Part shown: positions 25,857 to 34,059 of the stretch, one piece after another | Layout of the letters: each line of letters starts with the position of its first letter | Numbering within the stretch: position 1 is the first letter of the stretch | Origin: Methanobrevibacter sp. YE315 | GTDB lineage: Archaea; Methanobacteriota; Methanobacteria; Methanobacteriales; Methanobacteriaceae | DNA: 64,000 nucleotides | Reading direction: 5' to 3' | Assembly: GCF_001548675.1 (NCBI RefSeq) | Contig: NZ_CP010834.1 | Location: forward strand, 1,461,501 to 1,525,500 | The notes under the pieces: generated by a model | What the model was told of the DNA's origin: nothing | Seen by the model: the letters and a program-made list of their open reading frames with translations, nothing else | Database searches by the model: none | Program-made: the position numbers and the translations under genes

Positions 25857-26096
25857 TCACCTTTTAAAGGAAAACCCCAAAAAAACGCTCCAAAAAAGAG
25901 CCAATAAAATCAGCTTTTGCTGTCTATCAATATAACTAGACTCCCTGACCTCTTTTACCACTCCAGCATTAACATTACCAACTAATAATGGAAAATAGGG
26001 GTCGTGAAGCTTGAAATTCCTTTTAACAAGTTTTGTGGAGTAATTTGCATAAATACATATCAAATTATCTACTACCTTTATTGAAATTTGTTCCAT
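25857..26096 (-). pseudogene. Short frame inside a dispersed repeat, probable gene remnant
   Basis: A 79-codon frame whose middle part (YANYSTKLVKRNFKLHDP) is also encoded, followed by an in-frame stop, in the second repeat copy at 45091-45217. I do not recognise a family. The match between copies at protein level, and the decay of one of them, suggest remnants of a repeated gene, perhaps from a mobile element. No ribosome-binding site is evident. Confidence 0.4.
25927..26052. repeat. Dispersed repeat, copy 1
   Basis: A 126-bp segment that recurs at 45091-45217 in the same orientation. The last 54 bp of the repeat (ending TTTGCATAA) are identical in both copies; the first part differs by scattered substitutions and one indel. 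Both copies lie in intergenic DNA just downstream of membrane-transporter genes. Confidence 0.85.
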
Positions 26097-26223
26097 ACAT
26101 TACAAACAAATAATGCAAAAAAGTACCTAAATTATCAACTACTTTATGAATCTGTTCCTAAATTACGGATTCACACACAGTCTTATCCAAAAACCAACAA
26201 AGAATGACTTTAACAAATCAACA

Positions 26224-26619
26224 TTAGTTGTCCCATTTGCTCATATACCACTTGTTATCTATTTTTTCCATTGATTGTGTGGAATGCAACGTCCATGTTC
26301 CCTTCATCCCATATACTTTCGCATCAAGAGTCACATCCGCCTTGAGAATAGCTTTGTTTCCATCCAATATTGTTATTTGTGGATTGTTGATTGTTGATTT
26401 GTAATAGTTCAGCGTTCCATCCATGATTTCATCAATGTATTCCTGCTTAGTCTGTGTCTTGCCAGACATATGCGTCAATGTATAGTTCTCGCTCATTATT
26501 TCATCAAGTCTAACGGAATCCTTTTCTATCATTGCCATTTGAAATTCCTTGAAGCGCTCAAGCACTTCCTCTTCGCTTTCTTTCAGCGCCTTTTTGTTTA
26601 TAACTTCCACTTTTGTCAT
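26224..26619 (-). CDS. NTF2-like (DUF4440/SnoaL-type) protein
   Basis: A 131-residue protein with the cone-shaped NTF2-like pattern: an N-terminal helix (EEVLERFKEFQMAMIEKD), then LDEIMSENYTLTHMSGK and a curved sheet ending in the W-rich GTWTLHSTQSMEKIDNKWYM. Such proteins act as small-molecule binding proteins, isomerases or hydrolases; none of these is fixed by the sequence. It is the last gene of a three-gene unit with the acetyltransferase (10 bp upstream) and the iron-sulfur flavoprotein, which is divergent from the MarR-led operon. Confidence 0.78.
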   Translation of the reverse strand: MTKVEVINKKALKESEEEVLERFKEFQMAMIEKDSVRLDEIMSENYTLTHMSGKTQTKQEYIDEIMDGTLNYYKSTINNPQITILDGNKAILKADVTLDAKVYGMKGTWTLHSTQSMEKIDNKWYMSKWDN

Positions 26620-26629
26620 AATCTTGCCT

Positions 26630-27169
26630 TTATTCCGGGAATTTATCTTTATCTAGAGTTTTAACCACTTTTGCAGGTGTGCCCACTACGACCGCATAGT
26701 CAGGAACGTCCTTGGTCACGATTGCTCCTGCTCCGACAATCGCATATTTCCCGATTGTAACACCAGGCAAAACGCTTGCCCCTGCACCAATCCATGCTCC
26801 CTTTTTAATATTGATTTCATCACAGAGAAGCACCTGCCTTTCGTATTCGTCGTGATTATTGGACAGCAATTGCACATTTCCCGCAATCATTACATCATCT
26901 TCAATGTTGATTCCTCCTCTAGCCATTGCAAGGCAATTGTTATTGATAAACACATTGTTTCCAATTTTCATTTTATTGAATGCCGCTCCAGCAAAGGGTG
27001 CAGTGATTGTGCTGTTTTCTCCGATGTTGCCGTCAAGCAGTTCATTTAGCAGCCTCACATATTCTTCTGTAAAGGGTTCCGTATGGTTGAATTTGAACAG
27101 CAATTTTGACTGTTTTATTGACAGCTCCAATTCTTCCTGTGTGATTTCATCTAGATCTACTCTTTCCAT
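26630..27169 (-). CDS. Hexapeptide-repeat O-acetyltransferase (maltose/galactoside type)
   Basis: A 179-residue left-handed beta-helix acetyltransferase. The N-terminal helices resemble the Mac domain, followed by hexapeptide turns ([62 protein letters not shown]) and the usual end [13 protein letters not shown]. The catalytic His is in NNHDEYER. It transfers acetyl from acetyl-CoA to a sugar or other hydroxyl acceptor; the acceptor is unknown. A strong AAAGGAG precedes the ATG. It sits between the flavoprotein and NTF2-like genes in one unit. Confidence 0.88.
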   Translation of the reverse strand: MERVDLDEITQEELELSIKQSKLLFKFNHTEPFTEEYVRLLNELLDGNIGENSTITAPFAGAAFNKMKIGNNVFINNNCLAMARGGINIEDDVMIAGNVQLLSNNHDEYERQVLLCDEINIKKGAWIGAGASVLPGVTIGKYAIVGAGAIVTKDVPDYAVVVGTPAKVVKTLDKDKFPE

Positions 27170-27188
27170 TTTGATTTCTCCTTTAATA

Positions 27189-27797
27189 TTATTTTGTTGG
27201 TTGAGGTAATGGGATTCCTTCCCTGAGGCTCAATTCCTTTATTTTCAAAAACCATGCCATATTTTTGGCAAGTACAGACATTGTTCTAAGACCCTCAAGA
27301 TCTTCAAGGGCCTCTTCGGCCTTGGTGCCGTAGATTACATTCCAGTATGTTGAGCTTATTATCGGCATTTCAGCCCATGTGAAGAATCTGTTTATGGTGT
27401 CTATTGCAGTCATTGTTCCGGCCCGTCTTGCACTTGCAACGGCTGCTGCGGGCTTCAGGCGAAATATTCTCTTTCCTCCAAAAAATGAAGAGAAAAATAC
27501 CCTAGTCATGAAGTTTGTCAATGTCGGATTGACAGTCCCGTAATAGACCGGGCCAGCGAATATGTATCCATCATACTCTTCGGCCTTTTTAACAAATTCA
27601 TTTACTTCATCGTCAAAAACACACTGCCCAAGTTCGCTGCATTTCCTGCAGTCAATGCATCCTCTGATATCCTTATGTCCAATTCGATATATTTCAGATT
27701 CAATGTTTTCTGTTTTTAGTGTATCTTGGATTTGCTTTAGGGCAACATAAGTGCAGCCTTCCCTGTTTGGGCTTCCGTTTACCAACAATACTTTCAT
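27189..27797 (-). CDS. Iron-sulfur flavoprotein (NADPH-dependent FMN reductase family)
   Basis: A 202-residue flavodoxin-fold protein. The FMN phosphate loop is [11 protein letters not shown], and a compact cysteine motif [13 protein letters not shown] follows the second strand, as in the archaeal iron-sulfur flavoproteins that bind a 4Fe-4S cluster next to [22 protein letters not shown] is the conserved flavin-side segment. It probably moves electrons to small oxidants such as O2 or peroxide; this is family knowledge. GGAGG lies upstream. It is the first gene of the unit divergent from marR and shares the GTTAAC-rich control region. Confidence 0.85.
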   Translation of the reverse strand: MKVLLVNGSPNREGCTYVALKQIQDTLKTENIESEIYRIGHKDIRGCIDCRKCSELGQCVFDDEVNEFVKKAEEYDGYIFAGPVYYGTVNPTLTNFMTRVFFSSFFGGKRIFRLKPAAAVASARRAGTMTAIDTINRFFTWAEMPIISSTYWNVIYGTKAEEALEDLEGLRTMSVLAKNMAWFLKIKELSLREGIPLPQPTK

Positions 27798-27847
27798 GAT
27801 ATCAACCTCCGGAATTTAGTATTTACTATATCCTAATTGTTATATAT

Positions 27848-27873
27848 AGTTAACTGTTAACTATGGTTAACTA
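27848..27873. promoter_or_regulatory. Tandem GTTAAC operator candidate between flavoprotein gene and marR
   Basis: AGTTAACTGTTAACT (27848-27862) is a perfect palindrome, followed by a third GGTTAACTA site. It overlaps the upstream edge of the marR TATA box (TTTATATAAG). The site is placed to control both divergent units and is the best candidate for binding by the adjacent MarR protein. Confidence 0.65.
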
Positions 27874-27883
27874 TTTATATAAG
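27874..27883 (+). promoter_or_regulatory. TATA box of the marR operon
   Basis: TTTATATAAG lies about 30 bp before the marR ATG. With the usual archaeal spacing, transcription would start only a few bases before the ATG, which agrees with the lack of a Shine-Dalgarno sequence there: a leaderless or nearly leaderless transcript. Confidence 0.6.
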
Positions 27884-27908
27884 TGGCTACAAAATATGTT
27901 TAGATATT

Positions 27909-28337
27909 ATGACATTTGATGAAAAACCGGAAAACATATTCATTTACCATTATGTTGAGGAACTGATTTCAAGCTACGGCAAATACTATGAATCCAATCT
28001 GAAGGACCAAAACATGACCCTAAAGGAGCTGTCCGTTCTTTTGAGAATAAGATTTGTAGGCAACAGCACCCAACATGATTTGGTTGAACTGTTTAAGGTG
28101 AGCGGAGCATATATTGCAAAGCTTTTAAGGAAATTTGAAGACTGCGGATATATCAAAAGAAAGGAGGATCCCGAAAACAGACGAAAAAAACTGGTTGAAA
28201 TCACGGATGAAGGAATCAAAAAGACAGACGAACTCATTGAAATAATTCAAAGCTGGGAAAATGAAGTCACATCCAACATAACTGATGATGAACTTGAAAC
28301 CCTCAAAAAAATTTTATTTAAAATAGTATGGAGATGA
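27909..28337 (+). CDS. MarR family transcriptional regulator
   Basis: A 142-residue winged-helix regulator. The recognition region is STQHDLVELFKVSGAYIAKL and the wing is KRKEDPENRRKKLVEITDEG, the canonical MarR DxRxKxVxLTxxG. N- and C-terminal helices would form the dimer. It starts a five-gene unit (SDR 4 bp downstream, flavodoxin, aldo/keto reductase, cupin) and faces a divergent three-gene unit. The GTTAAC palindromes in between are its likely operator, giving autoregulation. MarR proteins in such settings commonly respond to phenolic or oxidant ligands; the ligand here is unknown. Confidence 0.9.
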   Translation: MTFDEKPENIFIYHYVEELISSYGKYYESNLKDQNMTLKELSVLLRIRFVGNSTQHDLVELFKVSGAYIAKLLRKFEDCGYIKRKEDPENRRKKLVEITDEGIKKTDELIEIIQSWENEVTSNITDDELETLKKILFKIVWR

Positions 28338-28341
28338 AAAT

Positions 28342-29193
28342 ATGGAATTCAATTTAAACGAAGACAGGGAAGTTGTAGCATTGCTTGGTGCAGGAAGCAT
28401 GGGAACAGCAATCATAAAAAGAATAAGCACAAACAGAATCATACTTCTTGGTGATATCAGCGAGGAAAATCTGCAAACAAGAGCAAAAGAGCTAAGATAC
28501 AACGGTTATGCAGTGGAAACTCAAATTGTGGATGCACTAAACAGCGAATCAATCGAAGAGTTTGCCAAAAAAGCAGCAGAACTCGGCAAAGTCAAATACT
28601 TCATTGACACTGCAGGCGCATCACCCAACCAGGCAAGTCCCGAACACATCATAAACCTTGATCTGGTGGCAACCTCTGCTGCAATCGACATATTTGCAAA
28701 ATACATCGCAAAAGGTGGCGCAGGTTTGATTATCTCAAGCCAAACCGGCTACATGATGAACTTAACCCCTGAAATCGAACAGGAAATTGCGTTGACACCA
28801 ACTGAAGAGTTGAAAGATATCGAATTCATCAAGAATGAAGCAATGACAAACTCTGGTGTTGCTTATGTCGTGGCTAAAAGAGCCAACCACTTAAGAGTCA
28901 GAACCGCAGCGGCAACAAGCTGGGCGGATGCTGGAGCAAGAATAAATACAATTTCCCCAGGAATCATCGTGACCCCACTTGCATATGACGAATTTGAAGC
29001 TGCAGGCGAAGGTTATCAAGAAATGATAAACTCCTCAGCTGCAAAAAGGGTTGGAACCTCCGAAGAGATTGCAAGAGCGGCGGAATTCCTGTTGAATGAT
29101 GACTCCTCATTCATAACCGGAATCGACTTATTGGTTGACGGCGGAGTAATAGCATCAATAGCCAGCGGAAGATACGAATTAACTTTACAATAA
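28342..29193 (+). CDS. SDR family NAD(P)-dependent oxidoreductase
   Basis: A 283-residue Rossmann-fold dehydrogenase. The cofactor loop is LLGAGSMGTAI, the active-site Ser is in GLIISSQTGYM, the Tyr-xxx-Lys in GVAYVVAKRA, and the C-terminal LNDDSSFITGIDLLVDGG closes the family pattern. About 30 residues lie between the Ser and Tyr/Lys segments, longer than usual, so the substrate loop is enlarged. GGAGATG precedes the ATG and the stop of marR is 4 bp upstream. It probably reduces a carbonyl compound; the substrate is unknown. Confidence 0.88.
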   Translation: MEFNLNEDREVVALLGAGSMGTAIIKRISTNRIILLGDISEENLQTRAKELRYNGYAVETQIVDALNSESIEEFAKKAAELGKVKYFIDTAGASPNQASPEHIINLDLVATSAAIDIFAKYIAKGGAGLIISSQTGYMMNLTPEIEQEIALTPTEELKDIEFIKNEAMTNSGVAYVVAKRANHLRVRTAAATSWADAGARINTISPGIIVTPLAYDEFEAAGEGYQEMINSSAAKRVGTSEEIARAAEFLLNDDSSFITGIDLLVDGGVIASIASGRYELTLQ

Positions 29194-29207
29194 TGGAGGG
29201 AAATTAA

Positions 29208-29714
29208 ATGAAAGACAAAAAAAGCATGATAATCTATTTCAGCAGAGCAGACGAAAACTATTTCGGAGGATCATTGAAATATATTGAAAAGGGAAATACC
29301 GAAGTGATTGCCGAATTTATTCAGGATTTGACAGGTGCAGATATCTTTAAGGTCGAGCCTTTAGTTCCATATTCAAAGGATTATTATGAATGCATTGAAG
29401 AAGCAAAAGTGAGAACAGCAAATCATGACGCCCCAATCAAGGAAGCGGTTCCCGACATTTCATCCTATGAGGTGATTTATGTTGGAGCTCCTGTTTATTG
29501 GGGAGGAATGCCTGAAGAGCTTTTCACAGCCCTTGAAGGACTTGATTACAGCGGCAAAATAATCCGGCCGTTTACAACCCATGAGGGATCAGGGCTGTCC
29601 GGTGTTCCAAGACAATTAAAGGAAATCTGTGAAGGTGCAGAGGTCCTTGACGGGCTTGCAATTACCGGTTCACGGGTCAATAACTCAAAATCAAAAGTTG
29701 AAAGTTGGATTTAA
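29208..29714 (+). CDS. Flavodoxin
   Basis: A 168-residue flavodoxin-like protein. MIIYFSRADENYFGG is the N-terminal FMN phosphate loop and VGAPVYWGGMPEEL with THEGSGLSG supplies the isoalloxazine loops. It resembles the flavodoxins found next to aldo/keto reductases and cupins in anaerobic bacteria. It probably carries electrons to or from the neighbouring oxidoreductases. GGAGGG precedes the start; 14 bp separate it from the SDR gene. Confidence 0.88.
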   Translation: MKDKKSMIIYFSRADENYFGGSLKYIEKGNTEVIAEFIQDLTGADIFKVEPLVPYSKDYYECIEEAKVRTANHDAPIKEAVPDISSYEVIYVGAPVYWGGMPEELFTALEGLDYSGKIIRPFTTHEGSGLSGVPRQLKEICEGAEVLDGLAITGSRVNNSKSKVESWI

Positions 29715-29735
29715 GAAAAAGGTTGAAGTGATAAA

Positions 29736-30593
29736 ATGGAATACATTAAATTAAATGACGGATTGGAAATACCTGCAATAGGATTCGGAACATTTTTAAT
29801 CCCTGCAGACGGAAGCACATACAAATTTGTAAAAACAGCAATCGATTCTGGAATAAGGCACATTGACACAGCAACAGCATACTTCAATGAGCAGGAAGTT
29901 GGCCAAGCTGTAAAAGACAGTGAAGTTGAAAGGGAAGACATCTGGATAACCTCCAAATTATGGCTTCAGGACTATGAATATGAGGATGCCAAAAAAGCCA
30001 TTGACCTGTCTCTGGAAAAGTTAGGTACCGATTACATGGACTTATATCTGCTCCATCAGCCTTACGGCAAAGTTGACGAAGGATGGAGAGCCCTTGAAGA
30101 GGCTAAAGAGGAAGGAAAAATACGTTCAATCGGTGTAAGCAACATGACACCGAAACTATGGAACAAATGGGTGCCTGACTTTGATTCAATCCCTTCAGTA
30201 AACCAAGTCGAATTCAACCCATACATGCAGCAAAATGAACTGAAAAAGATTTTAAAACCATTGGATGTTAAAATCCAGGCATGGGGACCGTTAGGTCAAG
30301 GAAATGCAGACTTGTTAAATGAACCGGCTATTTTAGAGATTGCAGAAAAATACGGCAAGAATGCAGGCCAAGTTATTTTAAGGTTTGAAAACCAGGAGGA
30401 AATCATCGTATTTCCGAAATCAACAAACCCTGAAAGAATCAAATCAAACATGGAAATATTTGACTTTGAATTAACAGACAGTGAAATCAACAAGATTCGT
30501 GCCCTGGACACAGGAAAGGGTTCACATGACCCTGACGCACCAGGTGTCGGCGAGATGCTGATGAATGCATTTGACGTGCATGCAAACGATTAA
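29736..30593 (+). CDS. Aldo/keto reductase
   Basis: A 285-residue AKR. Visible are LNDGLEIPAIGFGTF, the catalytic Asp/Tyr segment IDTATAYFNE, the Lys in ITSKLW, the His in LLHQPYG, GVSNM and the C-terminal cofactor-binding VFPKSTNPERIKSN. It is homologous to the enzyme at 12375-13217 but in a different setting: fourth gene of the marR operon, 21 bp after the flavodoxin. It reduces aldehydes or ketones with NADPH. Confidence 0.92.
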   Translation: MEYIKLNDGLEIPAIGFGTFLIPADGSTYKFVKTAIDSGIRHIDTATAYFNEQEVGQAVKDSEVEREDIWITSKLWLQDYEYEDAKKAIDLSLEKLGTDYMDLYLLHQPYGKVDEGWRALEEAKEEGKIRSIGVSNMTPKLWNKWVPDFDSIPSVNQVEFNPYMQQNELKKILKPLDVKIQAWGPLGQGNADLLNEPAILEIAEKYGKNAGQVILRFENQEEIIVFPKSTNPERIKSNMEIFDFELTDSEINKIRALDTGKGSHDPDAPGVGEMLMNAFDVHAND

Positions 30594-30634
30594 ACTATTC
30601 ATTAGTTTAATCTTAAATTTTTAGAGGTTATAAC

Positions 30635-31075
30635 ATGAAATATCTGGACAAAGAGGAATTTGACAAGGAAAACACATTTGGAATCGGCATGCCCAATGAC
30701 GCCTTTGCACAGTATTTTATAGGAAATTCCTACCTGAATCCATTGAATGAATTTGGAAAATCTGCAGTATTCGTTGCAAATGTCACATTCGAACCGGGAT
30801 GCAGGAACAACTGGCATGTCCATAAGGCAAAAAGCGGCGGAGGACAAATACTAATCTGCACAGCAGGCGAAGGATGGTATCAGGAAGATGGTAAAGACCA
30901 GGTAAGCCTTGTTCCGGGAACCGTAATAACAATTCCACCAAATGTAAAGCATTGGCATGGAGCAAAAGCGGATTCATGGTTTAGCCATATTGCAGTCGAA
31001 GTTCCGGGTGAAGATGCGAGCAACGAATGGCTGGAAGCCGTTGATGATGAATATTATGGTAAATTAAAAGAATGA
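30635..31075 (+). CDS. Cupin domain protein
   Basis: A 146-residue single cupin. Metal ligands are in NNWHVHKAKSGGGQ (two His plus a Gln in place of the usual Glu) and the second motif PGTVITIPPNVKHWHGAK (His). Similar proteins accompany flavodoxin and AKR genes in anaerobes. A dioxygenase-like or binding role is possible, but in a strict anaerobe a non-oxygenase role is more likely, which is inference. Last gene of the marR operon; AGAGG precedes the start. Confidence 0.85.
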   Translation: MKYLDKEEFDKENTFGIGMPNDAFAQYFIGNSYLNPLNEFGKSAVFVANVTFEPGCRNNWHVHKAKSGGGQILICTAGEGWYQEDGKDQVSLVPGTVITIPPNVKHWHGAKADSWFSHIAVEVPGEDASNEWLEAVDDEYYGKLKE

Positions 31076-31113
31076 ATAGCTAATATACTGGAATTTCGAG
31101 TAATTTAAGAAGT

Positions 31114-31163
31114 CAGCAAGAACTGCTCAGATAATTAACGATTATGCGATGCAGTTCATGCTG
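31114..31163. terminator. Long hairpin between convergent genes
   Basis: CAGCAAGAACTGC (31114-31126) and GCAGTTCATGCTG (31151-31163) pair over 12 of 13 positions around a 24-base loop. It lies between the convergent cupin and ABC-permease genes, so it could end both transcripts, although no long T tract follows on either side. Confidence 0.45.
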
Positions 31164-31205
31164 ATCTATACTATTAAATAATATACTTAACTCTTTTTAA
31201 ACACA

Positions 31206-31988
31206 TTACAACGGTAGACTTTTCCTTTTAAAGACTTCTATTCCAATTACGTACAATACGATTCCAATCACTGCCAAAAGAATAAAATCACCAATATAAT
31301 CGCTTCCGCCAATGATGTTTGACGTATTGAATAATGTAGTCAAAGTAGCATATTTCAGGACTTCCAGGTCCTCGGAAAGTTTAACTAGCAAATTAATTAT
31401 GAAGAAACACAGAGGTATACCTCCGCCGATGACAAGTGAAGTTTTAGAGCTGTCGAATATGCAGGATGCCGCAAAGCAAATGGAGCTTATTGCAAAGTGA
31501 TATAGAAACGCACCGACATTCAGCATCAAAAACGTGTCGATGTCCAAAGAGTCAGGCTGGACGATTTCAGCCACTGTTATTCCCACTATGCTTGCAATGA
31601 CCCACATCAATGCCAATGACAATGCCAGATAAAGGGCACTGGAAACCACAATTTTGCCTCTGGATACCGGTGTGGACAGGTAATTTGCCATGCTGCCGTC
31701 ATCAACCTTGGAAGCAATAAGATTATTGCCCACAATAATGGAATAAAGCATCGGGAACAGTATAGCCATAATTGCGTAAAACGAATTGGACAGAAACTCC
31801 ACAAAGGTATTTCCGGTTATTATATTTGAGGCGAATGTCCCATTGACGGCGGTTTCTATTCCACTCATTGATGTTGGGGTGAAAATATTGCATATCACTG
31901 TCAGAAAAGCGCATAATATGGCAGTGAATCCCAAAAACAACAACAAATTTGATTTGATGGTTTGTTTAAGATATGGAATGCTAATCAT
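31206..31988 (-). CDS. ABC-2 type transporter permease
   Basis: A 260-residue membrane protein with six hydrophobic segments and the ABC-2 pattern of an early NTFVEFLSNSFYAIMAILFP and TPVSRGKIVVS (the exchange loop that contacts the ATPase). ATG 31988 is preferred because AAGGTGAT lies upstream; the frame continues 15 bp further. Its start overlaps the end of the ATPase gene by 8 bp, indicating translational coupling. Together they make a simple exporter of unknown substrate. Confidence 0.85.
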   Translation of the reverse strand: MISIPYLKQTIKSNLLLFLGFTAILCAFLTVICNIFTPTSMSGIETAVNGTFASNIITGNTFVEFLSNSFYAIMAILFPMLYSIIVGNNLIASKVDDGSMANYLSTPVSRGKIVVSSALYLALSLALMWVIASIVGITVAEIVQPDSLDIDTFLMLNVGAFLYHFAISSICFAASCIFDSSKTSLVIGGGIPLCFFIINLLVKLSEDLEVLKYATLTTLFNTSNIIGGSDYIGDFILLAVIGIVLYVIGIEVFKRKSLPL

Positions 31989-32871
31989 CAACATCACCTT
32001 CATAGAATTTCATGAAGTATTCCTCAAGGGACTCCTCCTTTTCCTTCAGATATGCCAGATTGCAGGTCGACAAATCCTTAATGAACCTGTTGATATCATT
32101 ATCGTTTATTGTTATGATTGTTTCATCATTGTTTAAATTGGCTTCGGGGTACAATTCGATTATTCTTTTTGCATCATCATCATTTTTAAACCTTAAAATG
32201 TAGGTTTTCTCTTCATTATTTCTCAAACTGCTCATTTCAAGCTCCTTGATTAGATTCCCATTTTTGACTATGCCTACCCTGTCGCATACCTTGCTGATTT
32301 CTTCAAAAATATGCGATGACATGAAGATGGTTTTCCCCTTTTGCTGTTCCTTTCTGACCAATTCTATGAATCTTTCCTGCATCAATGGGTCCAGCCCGCT
32401 TGTAGGCTCATCCAGAAGAATCACTTCAGGATCATGCATGAATGTGGCAACGATAGCTATTTTCTGCTTCATCCCTTTGCTCATCTTTTTAATGTTTGAA
32501 TTTGGATCGATTTCAAAATATTCAAGCAGTTCCTCCGCATAATCAAAGGATTTCATTTTCCTCATTTTTGAAATCAGCCTTAGATACTGAAGCCCTGTCA
32601 TGTCATTTGGAAGCGAAATCTCGCCCGCCAAATATCCGATATTTTCCTTTATTTTTACCTGTTCCGTCCATGAATCCAAACCATTGACTGTGATGCTCCC
32701 GTTGTCCGGTTTGCTGAATCCCATGACATGCCTCATTGTTGTAGATTTTCCAGCCCCATTGGGTCCAAGAAAACCATATACCTCACCTTTTTTGATATTT
32801 ATGGTCAAATCAAATATTCCCCTGTGATTGCCATAATCTTTTGTCAGATTGTCAATTTTAATCACAGACAT
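31981..32871 (-). CDS. ABC transporter ATP-binding protein
   Basis: A 296-residue ATPase. Walker A is GFLGPNGAGKST, the signature is KMSKGMKQKI (a common variant of LSGGQ in this subfamily), Walker B is VILLDEPTSGLDP and the switch His is in MSSHIFEE. A C-terminal domain of ~75 residues follows, as in drug- and antibiotic-exporting ABC-2 systems. It pairs with the overlapping downstream permease. Confidence 0.93.
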   Translation of the reverse strand: MSVIKIDNLTKDYGNHRGIFDLTINIKKGEVYGFLGPNGAGKSTTMRHVMGFSKPDNGSITVNGLDSWTEQVKIKENIGYLAGEISLPNDMTGLQYLRLISKMRKMKSFDYAEELLEYFEIDPNSNIKKMSKGMKQKIAIVATFMHDPEVILLDEPTSGLDPLMQERFIELVRKEQQKGKTIFMSSHIFEEISKVCDRVGIVKNGNLIKELEMSSLRNNEEKTYILRFKNDDDAKRIIELYPEANLNNDETIITINDNDINRFIKDLSTCNLAYLKEKEESLEEYFMKFYEGDVDD

Positions 32872-32903
32872 AAAAACACCTCACAACACCCTTTGTCCAA
32901 CAC

Positions 32904-33482
32904 CTATTTTCTAAACTTCAAACCTACTTTAAACGCCTTTGCTATTCGCTCGCCAAATTCATAATAACTATGAGTCACATCATCAAACACAACGGGATTT
33001 AGCTTTTCAGGGATTATCCTACTTTTTTCATCCAAAACATCCTCATCTGCCCGGACATTAACTATTTCGCCAGTGATTTGGGTGTGGCTCCCGACTTCTG
33101 CAACATGAATTACCTTGCATTCAAGAGAAACCTTGAATTCATTAATGATTGGTGCGTTGACCATTTCTGCATCTGCATATGTGAAATTCACATCTTCTAT
33201 TTTGTTGGTATCATAACCTGATGCAATGCCCATATAATCTATTTCGGCCACATGCTCAAGGCTCGGAAAACCCAAGCAAAATTCCTTAGAATAATGGATG
33301 CTTTTAAGGGTTTTTCTCTTTAATGTGGTGTTGATAGCTATCATTACTGCCGGAGGACGATGAGAGCACATTGTGGCAAAAGCGAGTGTGCAGCAGTCAG
33401 CATTGCCTTCTTCATCATACGCTGATGCAACAACGGCTGGAGCGGGATACATCATTGAGCGCGGTTTCATATTTACTTTCAT
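32904..33482 (-). CDS. Flavin reductase-like FMN-binding protein
   Basis: A 192-residue split-barrel flavoprotein of the flavin reductase/flavoredoxin group. Visible features are the N-terminal MYPAPAVVASAYDEEGNADC, MCSHRPPAVMIAINTTLKRK and the GIASGYDTNKIEDV segment. Archaeal and clostridial relatives pass electrons between NAD(P)H or ferredoxin and small acceptors. It lies upstream of the ABC exporter and downstream of an hxlR-type gene; all three are in the same direction, but gaps of 32 and 58 bp allow separate units. Confidence 0.82.
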   Translation of the reverse strand: MKVNMKPRSMMYPAPAVVASAYDEEGNADCCTLAFATMCSHRPPAVMIAINTTLKRKTLKSIHYSKEFCLGFPSLEHVAEIDYMGIASGYDTNKIEDVNFTYADAEMVNAPIINEFKVSLECKVIHVAEVGSHTQITGEIVNVRADEDVLDEKSRIIPEKLNPVVFDDVTHSYYEFGERIAKAFKVGLKFRK

Positions 33483-33540
33483 ATTAATATCTATTCATTT
33501 CATATTTAATAAAGGAGAGCATTACAAAAAGAAATTGAAA

Positions 33541-33954
33541 TTAAGCTATTTCCAAAATTTCCTTATACATCTCCTTCAATTCATCCTTTTCATAATCGGA
33601 ATAAAACTCATTGTCCTCATCGTTTTCGATTGCAAACAAAAGCAGTTCATAAAATACCCTGTTGAATGACCTTCCCTTATCCGTTAAAAAATACTGGGTA
33701 TTTCTGGAATCGTTTTCATCAATGACTTTATATATCAAACCGTTATTTTCCATCGTTTTAAGGCATCTTGACAGTGATTTATTGTCCAATGACTTTCTGT
33801 TTGCATTAAATTCATTGAAACGGCATTTTCCTAAAAACAAATCCCTTAAGATATGAAGAGTCCATTTGTTGCTTAAATATTTGACTGCCTCTTCAACAGG
33901 ATTTCTTTCATATTTCCGCTCATAATATTCCAATTTCCTTGGATTTAAAGTCAT
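33541..33954 (-). CDS. HxlR family transcriptional regulator
   Basis: A 137-residue winged-helix regulator. NPVEEAVKYLSNKWTLHILR and LFLGKCRFNEFNANRKSLDN carry the HxlR signature, with KSLSRCLKTMENNGLI as recognition helix. Cys before the first helix is absent from the usual redox position, but one Cys is in GKCRF. It is divergent from the MFS gene and probably controls it through the palindrome at 33998-34011. Confidence 0.88.
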   Translation of the reverse strand: MTLNPRKLEYYERKYERNPVEEAVKYLSNKWTLHILRDLFLGKCRFNEFNANRKSLDNKSLSRCLKTMENNGLIYKVIDENDSRNTQYFLTDKGRSFNRVFYELLLFAIENDEDNEFYSDYEKDELKEMYKEILEIA

Positions 33955-33997
33955 GCTAATTAATATATGAGTTCCATCATTTAATTTTTACTTTAAA

Positions 33998-34011
33998 TGG
34001 CATTGATGCCA
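33998..34011. promoter_or_regulatory. Palindromic operator candidate for the HxlR/MFS pair
   Basis: TGGCATTGATGCCA is a perfect 14-bp palindrome in the 105-bp gap between divergent hxlR and MFS genes. It abuts the AT-rich TATA element TTTATATTTAAATAG at 34013-34027 on the MFS side. A dimeric regulator bound here would block that promoter. Confidence 0.55.
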
Positions 34012-34059
34012 CTTTATATTTAAATAGTGAAATTATGAAATAGGTAATCAAGTGATAAT

